Assembly (NCBI GenBank): GCA_937958665.1
Contig: CALGNM010000061.1
Span: 1 to 8,967 of the forward strand
Length of the DNA: 8,967 bases
Origin: an uncultured bacterium
Lineage (GTDB): Bacteria; Edwardsbacteria; AC1; EtOH8
Direction of reading: 5' to 3'
The notes under the pieces are model-generated. The model searched no databases and was not told the DNA's origin. It saw nothing but the letters and a program-made list of their open reading frames with translations. Of the stretch, positions 1-8,758 are shown one piece after another (the first letter of the stretch is position 1; every line of letters begins with the position of its first letter). A program made the position numbers and the translations under genes.

Positions 1-78
1 AAGCCGATAGGCCGGTCGTCCTGCCGTCGCTGGGGGAAGGTCGGAATATATATCCCCGTCAACCGCTTGAAGAGGTGA
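1..78 (+). CDS. Possible C-terminal end of an upstream gene (partial, unidentified)
   Basis: Frame 1 is open from the window edge to a TGA at 76-78, giving 25 codons that end in a basic tail (NRLKR). About 20 of the 25 codons end in G or C, matching the real genes here, and more than in the competing open frame 3. The TGA overlaps the GTG start of the next gene as GTGA (75-78), an arrangement typical of translationally coupled genes in an operon. Both points are inferences from a very short stretch. I recognise no family in these residues, and the frame could be open by chance in GC-rich DNA. If real, this gene is probably co-transcribed with the sensor kinase, and it would be a natural place to look for a cognate response regulator. 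Confidence 0.35.
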   Translation, partial: KPIGRSSCRRWGKVGIYIPVNRLKR

Positions 79-2510
79 GGGAGCTGAATACCATTGCCAG
101 TCCCCGGAAGCCCGGCCGGAGGCTGATGATGGTGTTTTTTGTTTTAGCGGCGGCCTTGGTTGTGTTGTCATGTCCGGTGGAGGCCGATAGCCTGAGGGTG
201 GGGATTTACCAGAACAGCCCCAAGGTCTTCTGGGGCAACGGCGAACAGGCCAGGGGGCTGTTCATCGACATCTTCGAGGAGATCGCCCGAAAAGAGGGCT
301 GGAAGCTGGACTACATCCGCGGGACCTGGGAGGAGAATCTGCTGAGACTGGAGTCCCAGGAGCTGGACCTGGTGCTGGACGTGACCTATAGCCAGGAACG
401 CGCCAGGCGGTTTCAATTCAACAAGATATCGGTGCTTGAGTCCTGGCTCCAGGTTTTCACCCGGAGCACTGTGGCTATGGACAGCATCCGCGACCTGAAC
501 AACCTGAGGATTGCGGTGCTTAAGGGGGCGATCCAGGAAGACTATCTGGAACAGGAGATCAAGGCCAAATTCAACATAAACTTCACTCTGGAGGCCTTTG
601 ATGATTACGCTGGAACAGTTGAGGCCTTCCGCAGCGGCCGAGCCGATGCCATCGTGGCCAGCCGGTTCTTCTATTTCGCCCCCCAGAGGGGGGACGACAT
701 CCTGCCCACTCCGGTGATGTTCAACCCCTCCCCGGTGTACTTCGCTTTTCCCCGTGGCGAAGACGATAGTTTGGCGAGAGCCATTGACAAGCACCTGTCG
801 GCCATGAAGAACGATCCCAACTCGGTGTACTATCATTCCATGAACCACTGGCTGGAGATCGCCCACCCCGACTACTCGGCCGCCAAGGTGCGAAAGATGC
901 TGTGGATAGTGGCATTGCTGGGGGCTCTGGCGGTGGCGGTCACCCTGTCCCTGGTCCTGAGGATCAGGCTCAAGAACGCCAGACTGCTGAAAGCCGACCG
1001 GGAGCTGAAGGAGGCCTCGGGCCTGCTGGACGCGGTGTTCGACGTCATCCCGGACGTGATGGGGATACAGGACGCCGACCGGAGGATCATCCGCTATAAC
1101 CAGGCCGGCTACCAGTACCTGAAAAAGGGTCCCTCCGAGGCCATCGGCCGCCGGTGCTACGAGATAATCGACCGAAACAACCCCTGCCCGGTCTGCGCCA
1201 CCACCGAGGCCCTGCAAAAGGGGCGCCCCACCAAGGTGGAAAAGTACGTGGAGGAATTGGGCGTCTGGCTGGATGTCCGGGCCTACCCCATCCTAGATGA
1301 GCAGGGCCAGGTCAAGTACGTCATCGAGCATCTGAGGGATATCACCGACCTCAAGCAGAAGGAGCTGGCCCTGCTGGAGAAGAACCAGGCCCTGCTGATG
1401 GCGAACCAACGGCTGGGCCAGGCCGAAGAGGAGCTTACGGCCGCCGACCGGGAGCTGAGGGAGCAGATGGCCCAGCTGCAGGCCAGCCGGGAGCAGCTGG
1501 CCGAGTCGGAGAAGAAATACCGCAGCACCTTCGAGAGCACCGGCACCGCCATGGTGATGCTGGAGGAGGACTGTACCATCAGTCTGGCCAACGCCGAATT
1601 CGAGCACCTTTCGGGCTACCGCCGGGAGGAGATCGAGGGCAAGCTCAAGTGGACCGAGTTCGTCTCCCGTCCGGATCTGGAGCGGATGAAGGAGTACCAC
1701 CAACAGAGGAGGCGGGACCGATCCGCCGCCCCCCGCAAGTACGAGTTCCGGTTCGTGGATCGGGTGGGCCGCACCCGGGACATCTACCTGACGGTGGATA
1801 TGCTGACGGGCACCAGCCAAAGCGTGGCCTCGCTGTTGGACATCACCAAGCTCAAGGAGGCCGAGGAGCAGATAAAATCGGCCCTGCGGGAGAAGGAGCT
1901 GCTGATCAAGGAGGTCTACCACCGGGTGAAGAACAACCTGCAGGTGGTCTCCAGCCTGTTGAGCCTGCAGGCCGAGCAGATCAGCGACCCCCGCTACCGG
2001 GACATTTTTGCCGAGAGCCAGAACCGCATCCGCTCCATGTCCCTGATCCACGAGAGCCTCTACAAGACCTCCAACCTGGCCCGGGTGGATTTCGGCAGCT
2101 ATGTTACCAGCCTGGCCTCCGGCCTGATCAAGACCTATGGCTTCGCCCCAGACCAGATACAGCTGGAGGTGGACACCGACGGTATTTTCCTGGAGGTGGA
2201 CCTGGCCATCCCCTGCGGGCTGATGGTCAACGAGATGATCTCCAACAGCCTCAAGCACGGATTCAAGGGGCTGGCCCAGTCGGGCCGGAAGGGGGCGATT
2301 ACCCTCAGGCTGTCCCTGGAGGAAGGGGGCGCCATGCGCCTGGAGGTGGGCGACAATGGGGACGGTTTTGACGGGCCCAGCCAGCTGGATGAGCCGAATT
2401 CCCTGGGCCTGCAGCTTATAAATGTCCTGGCCGGCCAGTTGAAAGCCAAGGTGACCATGCAGCCGGGGCCCGGGGTACGCTACCTGGTGGAGTTTGGCGC
2501 CAGGGCGTAG
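75..2510 (+). CDS. Membrane sensor histidine kinase: SBP_bac_3 sensor, TM, PAS, PAS, HisKA_2, HATPase_c
   Basis: This 811-residue protein should sense a small extracytoplasmic ligand and autophosphorylate on histidine. Residues 17-33 are a hydrophobic signal segment after a basic stretch (RKPGRR). Residues 39-263 resemble a family 3 solute-binding domain of the kind used as a kinase sensor. Residues 274-296 are a transmembrane helix. The first PAS domain (about 316-425) carries Cys361 and a CPVC at 371-374. A coiled coil (427-480) leads to a second PAS (about 480-593). The kinase core has the HisKA_2 phospho-acceptor YHRVKNNLQ with His616, the N-box NEMISNSLKHGF (719-730), GDNGDGF (759-765) and the SLGL box. 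There is no receiver domain and no response regulator next to it in the window, so its target is unknown. The start is uncertain: GTG at 75 is chosen because of the GTGA overlap and because it keeps the basic n-region. ATG at 126 or 129, behind GGAGG at 118-122, is an alternative, and this frame is also open upstream to the window edge. Confidence 0.9.
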   Translation: MRELNTIASPRKPGRRLMMVFFVLAAALVVLSCPVEADSLRVGIYQNSPKVFWGNGEQARGLFIDIFEEIARKEGWKLDYIRGTWEENLLRLESQELDLVLDVTYSQERARRFQFNKISVLESWLQVFTRSTVAMDSIRDLNNLRIAVLKGAIQEDYLEQEIKAKFNINFTLEAFDDYAGTVEAFRSGRADAIVASRFFYFAPQRGDDILPTPVMFNPSPVYFAFPRGEDDSLARAIDKHLSAMKNDPNSVYYHSMNHWLEIAHPDYSAAKVRKMLWIVALLGALAVAVTLSLVLRIRLKNARLLKADRELKEASGLLDAVFDVIPDVMGIQDADRRIIRYNQAGYQYLKKGPSEAIGRRCYEIIDRNNPCPVCATTEALQKGRPTKVEKYVEELGVWLDVRAYPILDEQGQVKYVIEHLRDITDLKQKELALLEKNQALLMANQRLGQAEEELTAADRELREQMAQLQASREQLAESEKKYRSTFESTGTAMVMLEEDCTISLANAEFEHLSGYRREEIEGKLKWTEFVSRPDLERMKEYHQQRRRDRSAAPRKYEFRFVDRVGRTRDIYLTVDMLTGTSQSVASLLDITKLKEAEEQIKSALREKELLIKEVYHRVKNNLQVVSSLLSLQAEQISDPRYRDIFAESQNRIRSMSLIHESLYKTSNLARVDFGSYVTSLASGLIKTYGFAPDQIQLEVDTDGIFLEVDLAIPCGLMVNEMISNSLKHGFKGLAQSGRKGAITLRLSLEEGGAMRLEVGDNGDGFDGPSQLDEPNSLGLQLINVLAGQLKAKVTMQPGPGVRYLVEFGARA

Positions 2511-2527
2511 GGGGGATCGCCTTGGAG

Positions 2528-2552
2528 AGGGGGCTGTAGGGCCCCCTTTTTT
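2528..2552 (+). terminator. Rho-independent terminator after the sensor kinase gene
   Basis: A perfect 7-bp stem (AGGGGGC at 2528-2534 with GCCCCCT at 2541-2547) encloses a 6-nt loop and runs into six consecutive T (2547-2552). It lies 18 bp after the kinase stop codon. This is a textbook intrinsic terminator and separates the kinase from the transketolase gene. Confidence 0.9.
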
Positions 2553-2565
2553 GATATTTTATAGT

Positions 2566-2594
2566 TTGCAAAATGGCCCGATAAATGTTATCAT
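2566..2594 (+). promoter_or_regulatory. Predicted sigma70-type promoter of the transketolase gene
   Basis: TTGCAA (2566-2571, 4 of 6 to the -35 consensus) and TATCAT (2589-2594, 5 of 6 to the -10 consensus) are separated by exactly 17 bp in an AT-rich stretch. It lies just after the preceding terminator and about 40 bp before the transketolase start. The prediction rests on pattern only. Confidence 0.5.
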
Positions 2595-2636
2595 TACAAT
2601 CTTTGCGGATATTAAGATAAGGGGTCATTAGGAGCT

Positions 2637-4634
2637 ATGTCCAAGATAGACCGGTCCCTGGGCCGAAAGTGCGCCGACACTCTGCGGATGCTGGCGGTGG
2701 ACGCGGTGGAGAAGGCCAACTCCGGACACCCCGGCCTGCCGATGGGGGCGGCCGATTGCGTCTTCGCCTTGTGGCACAATGTGCTGTCCTTCGATCCCGG
2801 AGACCCCGGCTGGCCCAACCGGGACCGCTTCATCCTCTCGGCCGGCCACGGCTCCATGCTGCTGTATGGCCTGCTGCATCTATATGGCTATGACCTGTCC
2901 CTCGACCAGATCAAAAGGTTCCGCCAACTGGGCAGCAAGACCCCCGGCCATCCCGAATGGGGGCACACCCCCGGGGTGGAGGTCAGCACCGGGCCGCTGG
3001 GGCAGGGGTTCGCCAGCGGGGTGGGGATGGCCCTGGCCGCCAAAATGGCGGCCCAGCGCTTCAACGACCGGCAATTCGCAGTGATCGACCACCGGGTGTT
3101 CGGCCTGGTGTCGGACGGAGACCTGATGGAGGGCATATCCAGCGAGGCGGCCTCGCTGGCCGGGCACCTGGGGCTGGGCAACCTGATATATCTGTACGAC
3201 GACAACGGCATCACCATCGACGGACGAACCGGGCTGGCCTTCTCCGAGGATGTTAAGGCCAAGTTCAAGGCCCTGGGCTGGGGGGTTCAGGTCATCGACG
3301 GCCACGACCAGGAGCAGGCGGTGCGGGCCATCAAAAAGGCGGTCCGGGAAGTTAAAAAGCCATCCCTGATCATCGCCCGGACCCACATCGCCTACGGCAG
3401 CCCCAACAAGCAGGACAGCTCATCCGCCCACGGCTCGCCCCTGGGGACCCAGGAGGCGGCCGCCACCCGGAAAAACCTATCCTGGCCCGACGAGGCCTTC
3501 CATATCCCGGCCGAGGTCAAGGAGCTGTGCCAGGCCAGAGCCAGGCAGCTGAAGCGGCGGCATGCCAGATGGAAGAGGGAGTTCCAGGCCTGGCGGGCCC
3601 GCAATCCGCAAAAAGCCGAGATGTGGGAACGGATGTGGTCTAGGCAATTGCCCGAAGATCTGGAGGAGCAGTTGCTGAAGGCGGTGCCGGCCGAGGCAGC
3701 CGCCACCCGGAGCCACTCGGGCAAGGTCATCCAGCGGGCGGCCCAGCTGGTGCCTTCTCTGGTGGGGGGCTCAGCCGACCTGTCGCCGTCCACCAATACC
3801 TTCATCAACGGATCTGATGCCGTATCCCGGGAAAACTTTGCCGGGCGGAATTTCCATTTCGGCATCCGGGAGCACGCCATGGTGGCGGTGATGAACGGCC
3901 TGTCGCTCTATGGATGTTTCATCCCCATGGGCTCAACTTTCCTGGTTTTCTCCGATTACTGCCGGCCATCCATCCGGCTGGCCGCCCTGATGGGCATCCC
4001 CTCGGTTTATGTGTTCACCCACGATTCCATCTTCGTGGGCGAGGACGGACCCACCCACCAGCCGGTGGAGCACCTTTCGGCCCTGCGCCTGATACCAAAC
4101 CTGAGGGTGTACCGTCCGGCCGACGGGCCGGAGACAGCTTTGGCCTGGGCGGCGGCCCTGCGCAACTCGGCCGGTCCGACGGCCCTGATCCTCTCCCGCC
4201 AGAAGCTGCCGATCCTGCCGGAAGCGGCTGGCCCGGAAGCATTCGGCCGGGGCGGATATCTGGCCGGCGAGTTTGGCAGCAACCCCCGGCTGTGCCTGAT
4301 GGCCAGCGGCTCCGAGGTCGGGCTGGCCCTGGAGGCCGGGAAGCAACTGTGGCAGGACGGGATATCTTCCACCGTGGCCTCGATGCCGTGCCTGGAGATC
4401 TTTATGGCCCAGCCCCAGGAATATCGGAATAGTGTAATCGCCCCGGGGGCGGTCCGGGTGGCCATCGAGGCGGGGCGGGGCGCCCTGTGGCAGGGGCTGC
4501 TGGGGCCGGACGGCCTTTTCATCGGAGTGGAGGAATTCGGGGCCTCGGCCCCGGAGAAGGCGCTGGCCGAGAGGTTCGGCCTGACCCCGGCCGGGGTGGT
4601 GGGCAGGATCCTGGCGCGCTTCAAAACAAATTGA
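2637..4634 (+). CDS. tkt: Transketolase
   Basis: This thiamine-diphosphate enzyme moves two-carbon ketol units between sugar phosphates in the non-oxidative pentose phosphate pathway, in the cytoplasm. At 665 residues it has the usual length of the one-chain bacterial enzyme. Visible motifs are [10 protein letters not shown] with His31, SAGHGSM with His71, [12 protein letters not shown] (His105), and the ThDP/metal motif SDGDLMEG (159-166) running to YDDN (187-190). Next are SAHGSPLG (His265), [10 protein letters not shown] (378-387), FGIREHAM with the catalytic-type Glu412, [11 protein letters not shown] (468-478) and SRQKLP (520-525). The pyrimidine-binding and C-terminal domains are intact. 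The start is the ATG at 2637, placed by the family N-terminus. AGGAG (2630-2634) lies only 2 nt upstream, unusually close, while AAGGGG (2619-2624) is 12 nt away. It has its own predicted promoter, with a terminator before it. No other pentose phosphate or Calvin-cycle gene is adjacent. Confidence 0.97.
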   Translation: MSKIDRSLGRKCADTLRMLAVDAVEKANSGHPGLPMGAADCVFALWHNVLSFDPGDPGWPNRDRFILSAGHGSMLLYGLLHLYGYDLSLDQIKRFRQLGSKTPGHPEWGHTPGVEVSTGPLGQGFASGVGMALAAKMAAQRFNDRQFAVIDHRVFGLVSDGDLMEGISSEAASLAGHLGLGNLIYLYDDNGITIDGRTGLAFSEDVKAKFKALGWGVQVIDGHDQEQAVRAIKKAVREVKKPSLIIARTHIAYGSPNKQDSSSAHGSPLGTQEAAATRKNLSWPDEAFHIPAEVKELCQARARQLKRRHARWKREFQAWRARNPQKAEMWERMWSRQLPEDLEEQLLKAVPAEAAATRSHSGKVIQRAAQLVPSLVGGSADLSPSTNTFINGSDAVSRENFAGRNFHFGIREHAMVAVMNGLSLYGCFIPMGSTFLVFSDYCRPSIRLAALMGIPSVYVFTHDSIFVGEDGPTHQPVEHLSALRLIPNLRVYRPADGPETALAWAAALRNSAGPTALILSRQKLPILPEAAGPEAFGRGGYLAGEFGSNPRLCLMASGSEVGLALEAGKQLWQDGISSTVASMPCLEIFMAQPQEYRNSVIAPGAVRVAIEAGRGALWQGLLGPDGLFIGVEEFGASAPEKALAERFGLTPAGVVGRILARFKTN

Positions 4635-4670
4635 AGGTTAGACACTTAAATAGCCCATCAGGGACCCGAA

Positions 4671-4699
4671 AATCATTGACAAATCGACATTTAATGATT
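4671..4699. repeat. 7-bp inverted repeat overlapping the grpE promoter (candidate operator)
   Basis: AATCATT (4671-4677) and AATGATT (4693-4699) are perfect reverse complements, separated by 15 bp and with centres 22 bp (two helical turns) apart. The left arm covers the first two bases of the -35 box and the right arm touches the first base of the -10 box. That geometry suits a dimeric repressor that occludes RNA polymerase, but short AT-rich arms can arise by chance. Confidence 0.4.
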
Positions 4700-4704
4700 A
4701 TATT
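4676..4704 (+). promoter_or_regulatory. Strong predicted sigma70 promoter of the grpE-dnaK-dnaJ operon
   Basis: TTGACA (4676-4681, 6 of 6) and TATATT (4699-4704, 5 of 6) are separated by 17 bp. This is the best promoter match in the window. Transcription would begin near 4711, leaving a leader of roughly 70 nt before the grpE GTG. It points to basal housekeeping-sigma transcription of the chaperone genes, with heat control (if any) imposed by a repressor rather than by an alternative sigma factor. Confidence 0.72.
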
Positions 4705-4706
4705 TA

Positions 4707-4733
4707 TCCGGCCCTGTTTGACGGATGGCCGGA
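4707..4733 (+). repeat. GC-rich inverted repeat at the start of the grpE leader
   Basis: TCCGGCC (4707-4713) and GGCCGGA (4727-4733) form a perfect 7-bp inverted repeat with a 13-nt spacer. It sits across and just after the predicted transcription start. It could be a leader hairpin if transcription starts at or before 4708, or a DNA operator. It does not cover the ribosome-binding site at 4766-4771. GGCC-rich words are common in this genome, so chance is possible. Confidence 0.35.
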
Positions 4734-4779
4734 ACACCAGGACAGCTACAGGGCCAACCCATTGCAAGGAGAGGGTTTA

Positions 4780-5382
4780 GTGCAACAACCCAACAAAATG
4801 CACCTCTATCGGAAAATCAAAGCCCGCCTCAAGGAGCTGATCAAGCAGGGGGATTACTACAAGCAGCTATCGGAGGAGAACTTTGATAAGTACATCCGGG
4901 CCATGGCCGATTTCGACAACTACCGCAAGCGGGTGGCCAAGGAATATCTGGAGAAGGAGGCCGATGCCAACCGGAACCTGATAGCCAAGCTGCTGCCGGT
5001 GCTGGACAATCTTGACCGGGCCATTGAGGCCTCCCGGGCCGGGGCCGAGAAGGACGAGGCCCTCAAGTCGTTCCACCAGGGCATCCAGATGATCGACCAG
5101 CAGATCCACGGCATTCTGGAGAACGAGGGGCTGAAGACCTTCAACAGCCGGGGTGAGGAATTCGACCCAAACCGCCACGATGCGGTGCTGATCGTGGAGT
5201 CGGCCGAGCACGAGCCCAACACCGTTATCGACGAGGTGGAGAAGGGCTTCGTCTTCCGGGGCAAGGTCCTGCGGCACGCCCGGGTGACGGTCTCCAAGCG
5301 GCTGGACGGCGATGCCTCGGAGCCGGATGGCTGCCCGGCCGATCAGGGCGGAGGGCCCGAGGAACAGGAAGCACAGGAATAG
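4780..5382 (+). CDS. grpE: GrpE, nucleotide exchange factor of DnaK
   Basis: GrpE is a dimeric cytoplasmic cofactor that releases ADP from DnaK and so resets the chaperone cycle. The 200-residue product has the family layout. A charged helical N-terminal half carries YIRAMADFDNYRKRV (38-52), then LLPVLDNLDRAIEA (71-84). The C-terminal beta domain holds the GrpE signature FDPNRHDAV (128-136) followed by GFVFRGKVLRHARVTV (156-171). The tail after about 176 is acidic and low in complexity. The start is the GTG at 4780, because AAGGAG (4766-4771) lies 8 nt upstream at ideal spacing. An in-frame TTG at 4762 would place that site inside the gene, and the ATG at 4798 has no such site. The stop is 29 bp before dnaK. 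The gene is led by a strong promoter and is first in the chaperone operon; no hrcA precedes it. Confidence 0.95.
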   Translation: MQQPNKMHLYRKIKARLKELIKQGDYYKQLSEENFDKYIRAMADFDNYRKRVAKEYLEKEADANRNLIAKLLPVLDNLDRAIEASRAGAEKDEALKSFHQGIQMIDQQIHGILENEGLKTFNSRGEEFDPNRHDAVLIVESAEHEPNTVIDEVEKGFVFRGKVLRHARVTVSKRLDGDASEPDGCPADQGGGPEEQEAQE

Positions 5383-5411
5383 AAACAAAAATAATTTTCA
5401 GGAGAAGATAA

Positions 5412-7346
<1,935 letters not shown>

Positions 7347-7359
7347 GCTTCCGTGAACG

Positions 7360-7394
7360 GCAAAAGGGGAGAAGAAGGCTTCTCCCCTATTTGC
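7360..7394 (+). terminator. Terminator or attenuator hairpin between dnaK and dnaJ
   Basis: AGGGGAGAAG (7365-7374) pairs perfectly with CTTCTCCCCT (7379-7388) around an AAGG loop. Allowing one bulged A (7389), the stem extends to GCAAA/TTTGC, for 15 bp in all. The T-run after the core is short and interrupted (TATTT), and the matching A-run upstream makes it potentially bidirectional. It begins 13 bp after the dnaK stop. It may end most transcripts after dnaK, or stabilise the 3' end of a grpE-dnaK message, with partial read-through into dnaJ. Confidence 0.7.
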
Positions 7395-7477
7395 GCTTAT
7401 ATGCGGGGGCAAGCCGGGCGCGGAACAGGGCTGATATTTCCAATCATCCTTACAAAACACTCAGCGACACATAGAGA

Positions 7478-8656
7478 ATGACCCCCACTAAACGTGATTA
7501 TTACGAGATACTGGGCGTTCCCAAGAACGCCGACGAGAGCCAGATAAAAACGGCCTATCGTTCCCTGGCCAAAAAGCATCACCCCGATATGAATCGGGAC
7601 GACCCCAAGGCCGCCGAGGAGAAGTTCAAGGAACTGTCCGAGGCCTACGAGGTGCTGATGGACAAGCAGAAGCGGGCCAACTACGACCAGTTCGGCCACG
7701 CCGGGGTGGATCCCAGCTTCGGGGCCGGCGGCTTCGACTTCCGGCGCGACTTCACCCATGCCGATGACATTCAGGACCTGTTCGGCTCGATGTTCGGCGG
7801 CGGCGGAGGTTCCATTTTTGACATGCTGTTCGGCGGGGGCATGGGCGGGGGAGGGCGCACCCGGGGGGGGCGGCAGGTTCGGCGGGGCGGCGACCTCAAC
7901 GTCCGGATGCCGTTGACCCTGGAGGAGATCGCCAGCGGGGTGGAGAAGACCATCCAGCTCAAGCGCTACGAGAGCTGCCCCGAGTGCCGGGGGGAGGGGG
8001 CCAAGTCGGGGGCCGACATCAAGGACTGCCCCACCTGCAAGGGACAGGGCGAGGTGCGACAGGTGTCGCGTTCCATGTTCGGCCAGTTCATCAACGTGGG
8101 GGCCTGCCCCCAGTGCGGGGGGGAGGGCAAGATCATCAGCAACCCCTGCCCCTCCTGCCGGGGCGAGGGCCGGGTTAAAAAGGACGCTACCATCAAGGTC
8201 CGGATACCGGCCGGGGCGGCCAACGGCAACTACATTCCGCTGCGGGGCCAGGGGAACATCGGGCCCAAGCTGGGGCCGGCCGGCGACATCCTGGTCTACA
8301 TCGAGGAAAAGGAGCATCCCCTGTTCCACCGCCATGGCGATGACCTGGTGATGGCCCTGCCCATCTCCTATTCCCAGGCGGTGCTGGGGGCCAAGGTGGC
8401 GGTGCCGATGCTGACGGGCAAGGCCGAGCTGACCATCCCGCCCGGGACCAGGGGCGGCAAGATATTCCGGATGAGGGGCAAGGGCCTGCCCCGACTCAAC
8501 TCCGGAGGCAGTGGCGACCAGCTGGTCCGGGTGGAGATCTACATTCCGCCCAAGCCCTCCTCCGAGGAGAAGAAGCTGCTCAAACAGCTGGGCGAGGTGC
8601 AGAACGGAAAAGTGCCCAGCCCGCACAAGGTCGACCTCAGCCAGTTCGAGGAGTGA
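7478..8656 (+). CDS. dnaJ: DnaJ (type I Hsp40 co-chaperone)
   Basis: DnaJ binds unfolded proteins, passes them to DnaK and stimulates DnaK ATP hydrolysis. The 392-residue product has every part of a type I (class A) Hsp40. The J domain spans about 7-73 with HPD at 35-37, and ends in the QFGHAG motif (71-76). A Gly/Phe-rich stretch covers about 79-138. Four zinc-binding repeats follow: CPECRGEG (167-174), CPTCKGQG (184-191), CPQCGGEG (210-217) and CPSCRGEG (224-231). The two C-terminal client-binding barrels then run to a short end. The ATG at 7478 fits the family N-terminus (RDYYEILGV). No good ribosome-binding site is visible before it (only AGAGA directly adjacent), which contrasts with dnaK and grpE and suggests lower expression. 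The 131-bp gap from dnaK holds a hairpin, and I see no clear promoter there, so expression probably depends on read-through. Confidence 0.97.
   Translation: MTPTKRDYYEILGVPKNADESQIKTAYRSLAKKHHPDMNRDDPKAAEEKFKELSEAYEVLMDKQKRANYDQFGHAGVDPSFGAGGFDFRRDFTHADDIQDLFGSMFGGGGGSIFDMLFGGGMGGGGRTRGGRQVRRGGDLNVRMPLTLEEIASGVEKTIQLKRYESCPECRGEGAKSGADIKDCPTCKGQGEVRQVSRSMFGQFINVGACPQCGGEGKIISNPCPSCRGEGRVKKDATIKVRIPAGAANGNYIPLRGQGNIGPKLGPAGDILVYIEEKEHPLFHRHGDDLVMALPISYSQAVLGAKVAVPMLTGKAELTIPPGTRGGKIFRMRGKGLPRLNSGGSGDQLVRVEIYIPPKPSSEEKKLLKQLGEVQNGKVPSPHKVDLSQFEE
7835..7855 (+). other. G-quadruplex-type motif inside dnaJ
   Basis: Four G-runs (GGGGG, GGG, GGGGG, GGG) are separated by loops of 3, 1 and 1 nt on the coding strand. 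A further run of eight G lies at 7863-7870. This fits the canonical four-tract pattern with short loops. It encodes the glycine-rich linker of DnaJ, so it may simply reflect glycine codons in a GC-rich genome. Confidence 0.5.
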
Positions 8657-8758
8657 TCCCCCGCATTACCCGGGAGGCCTCGGAAACCGCCCGGCCACAA
8701 CCAGCAGACTTTCCTGACTCCAGGTCGGGGCACACCGAACCCAATGATTAACGGAGAG

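Noticed and set aside
47-52. TATATA upstream of the kinase as a -10 box
   Set aside because: No acceptable -35 element lies at 16-18 bp upstream, and the region may be the end of a coding sequence.
1293-2258. A 321-codon minus-strand frame opposite the kinase
   Set aside because: It is leucine-, glycine- and glutamine-rich antisense translation of the PAS and kinase region, with no domain of its own.
3112-3135. SDG instead of GDG in the transketolase thiamine-diphosphate motif
   Set aside because: SDGDLMEG is, to my knowledge, a common variant in bacterial transketolases; the metal-binding Asp and Asn positions are intact, so no loss of function is implied.
4638-4647. TTAGACACTT, resembling one half of a CIRCE operator (TTAGCACTC)
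   Set aside because: It has an extra base, differs at the end, and has no GAGTGCTAA-like partner downstream.
4631-4659. TTGAA ... GCCCATC, resembling a sigma32 heat-shock promoter
   Set aside because: The -35-like part is at the tkt stop codon, the spacer (17 nt to GCCCAT) is longer than the usual 13-15, and the -10 match is partial. The TTGACA/TATATT promoter just downstream is far better.
4762-4779. TTG at 4762 as the grpE start
   Set aside because: The AAGGAG ribosome-binding site at 4766-4771 would then lie within the coding region; it is ideally spaced for the GTG at 4780.
4694-4780. A 28-codon small open frame from ATG 4694 to TAG 4778-4780 in the tkt-grpE gap
   Set aside because: Its start lies inside the predicted promoter, it has no ribosome-binding site, and its composition does not resemble a protein.
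7397-8626. A 409-codon minus-strand frame opposite dnaJ
   Set aside because: It is a shadow of dnaJ with biased composition and no motif; its position and extent follow the dnaJ codon phase.
8670-8694. Possible terminator after dnaJ (CCGGG ... CCCGG with an inner CGG-AAA-CCG)
   Set aside because: The stem is interrupted by a 6-nt bulge and no T-run follows.
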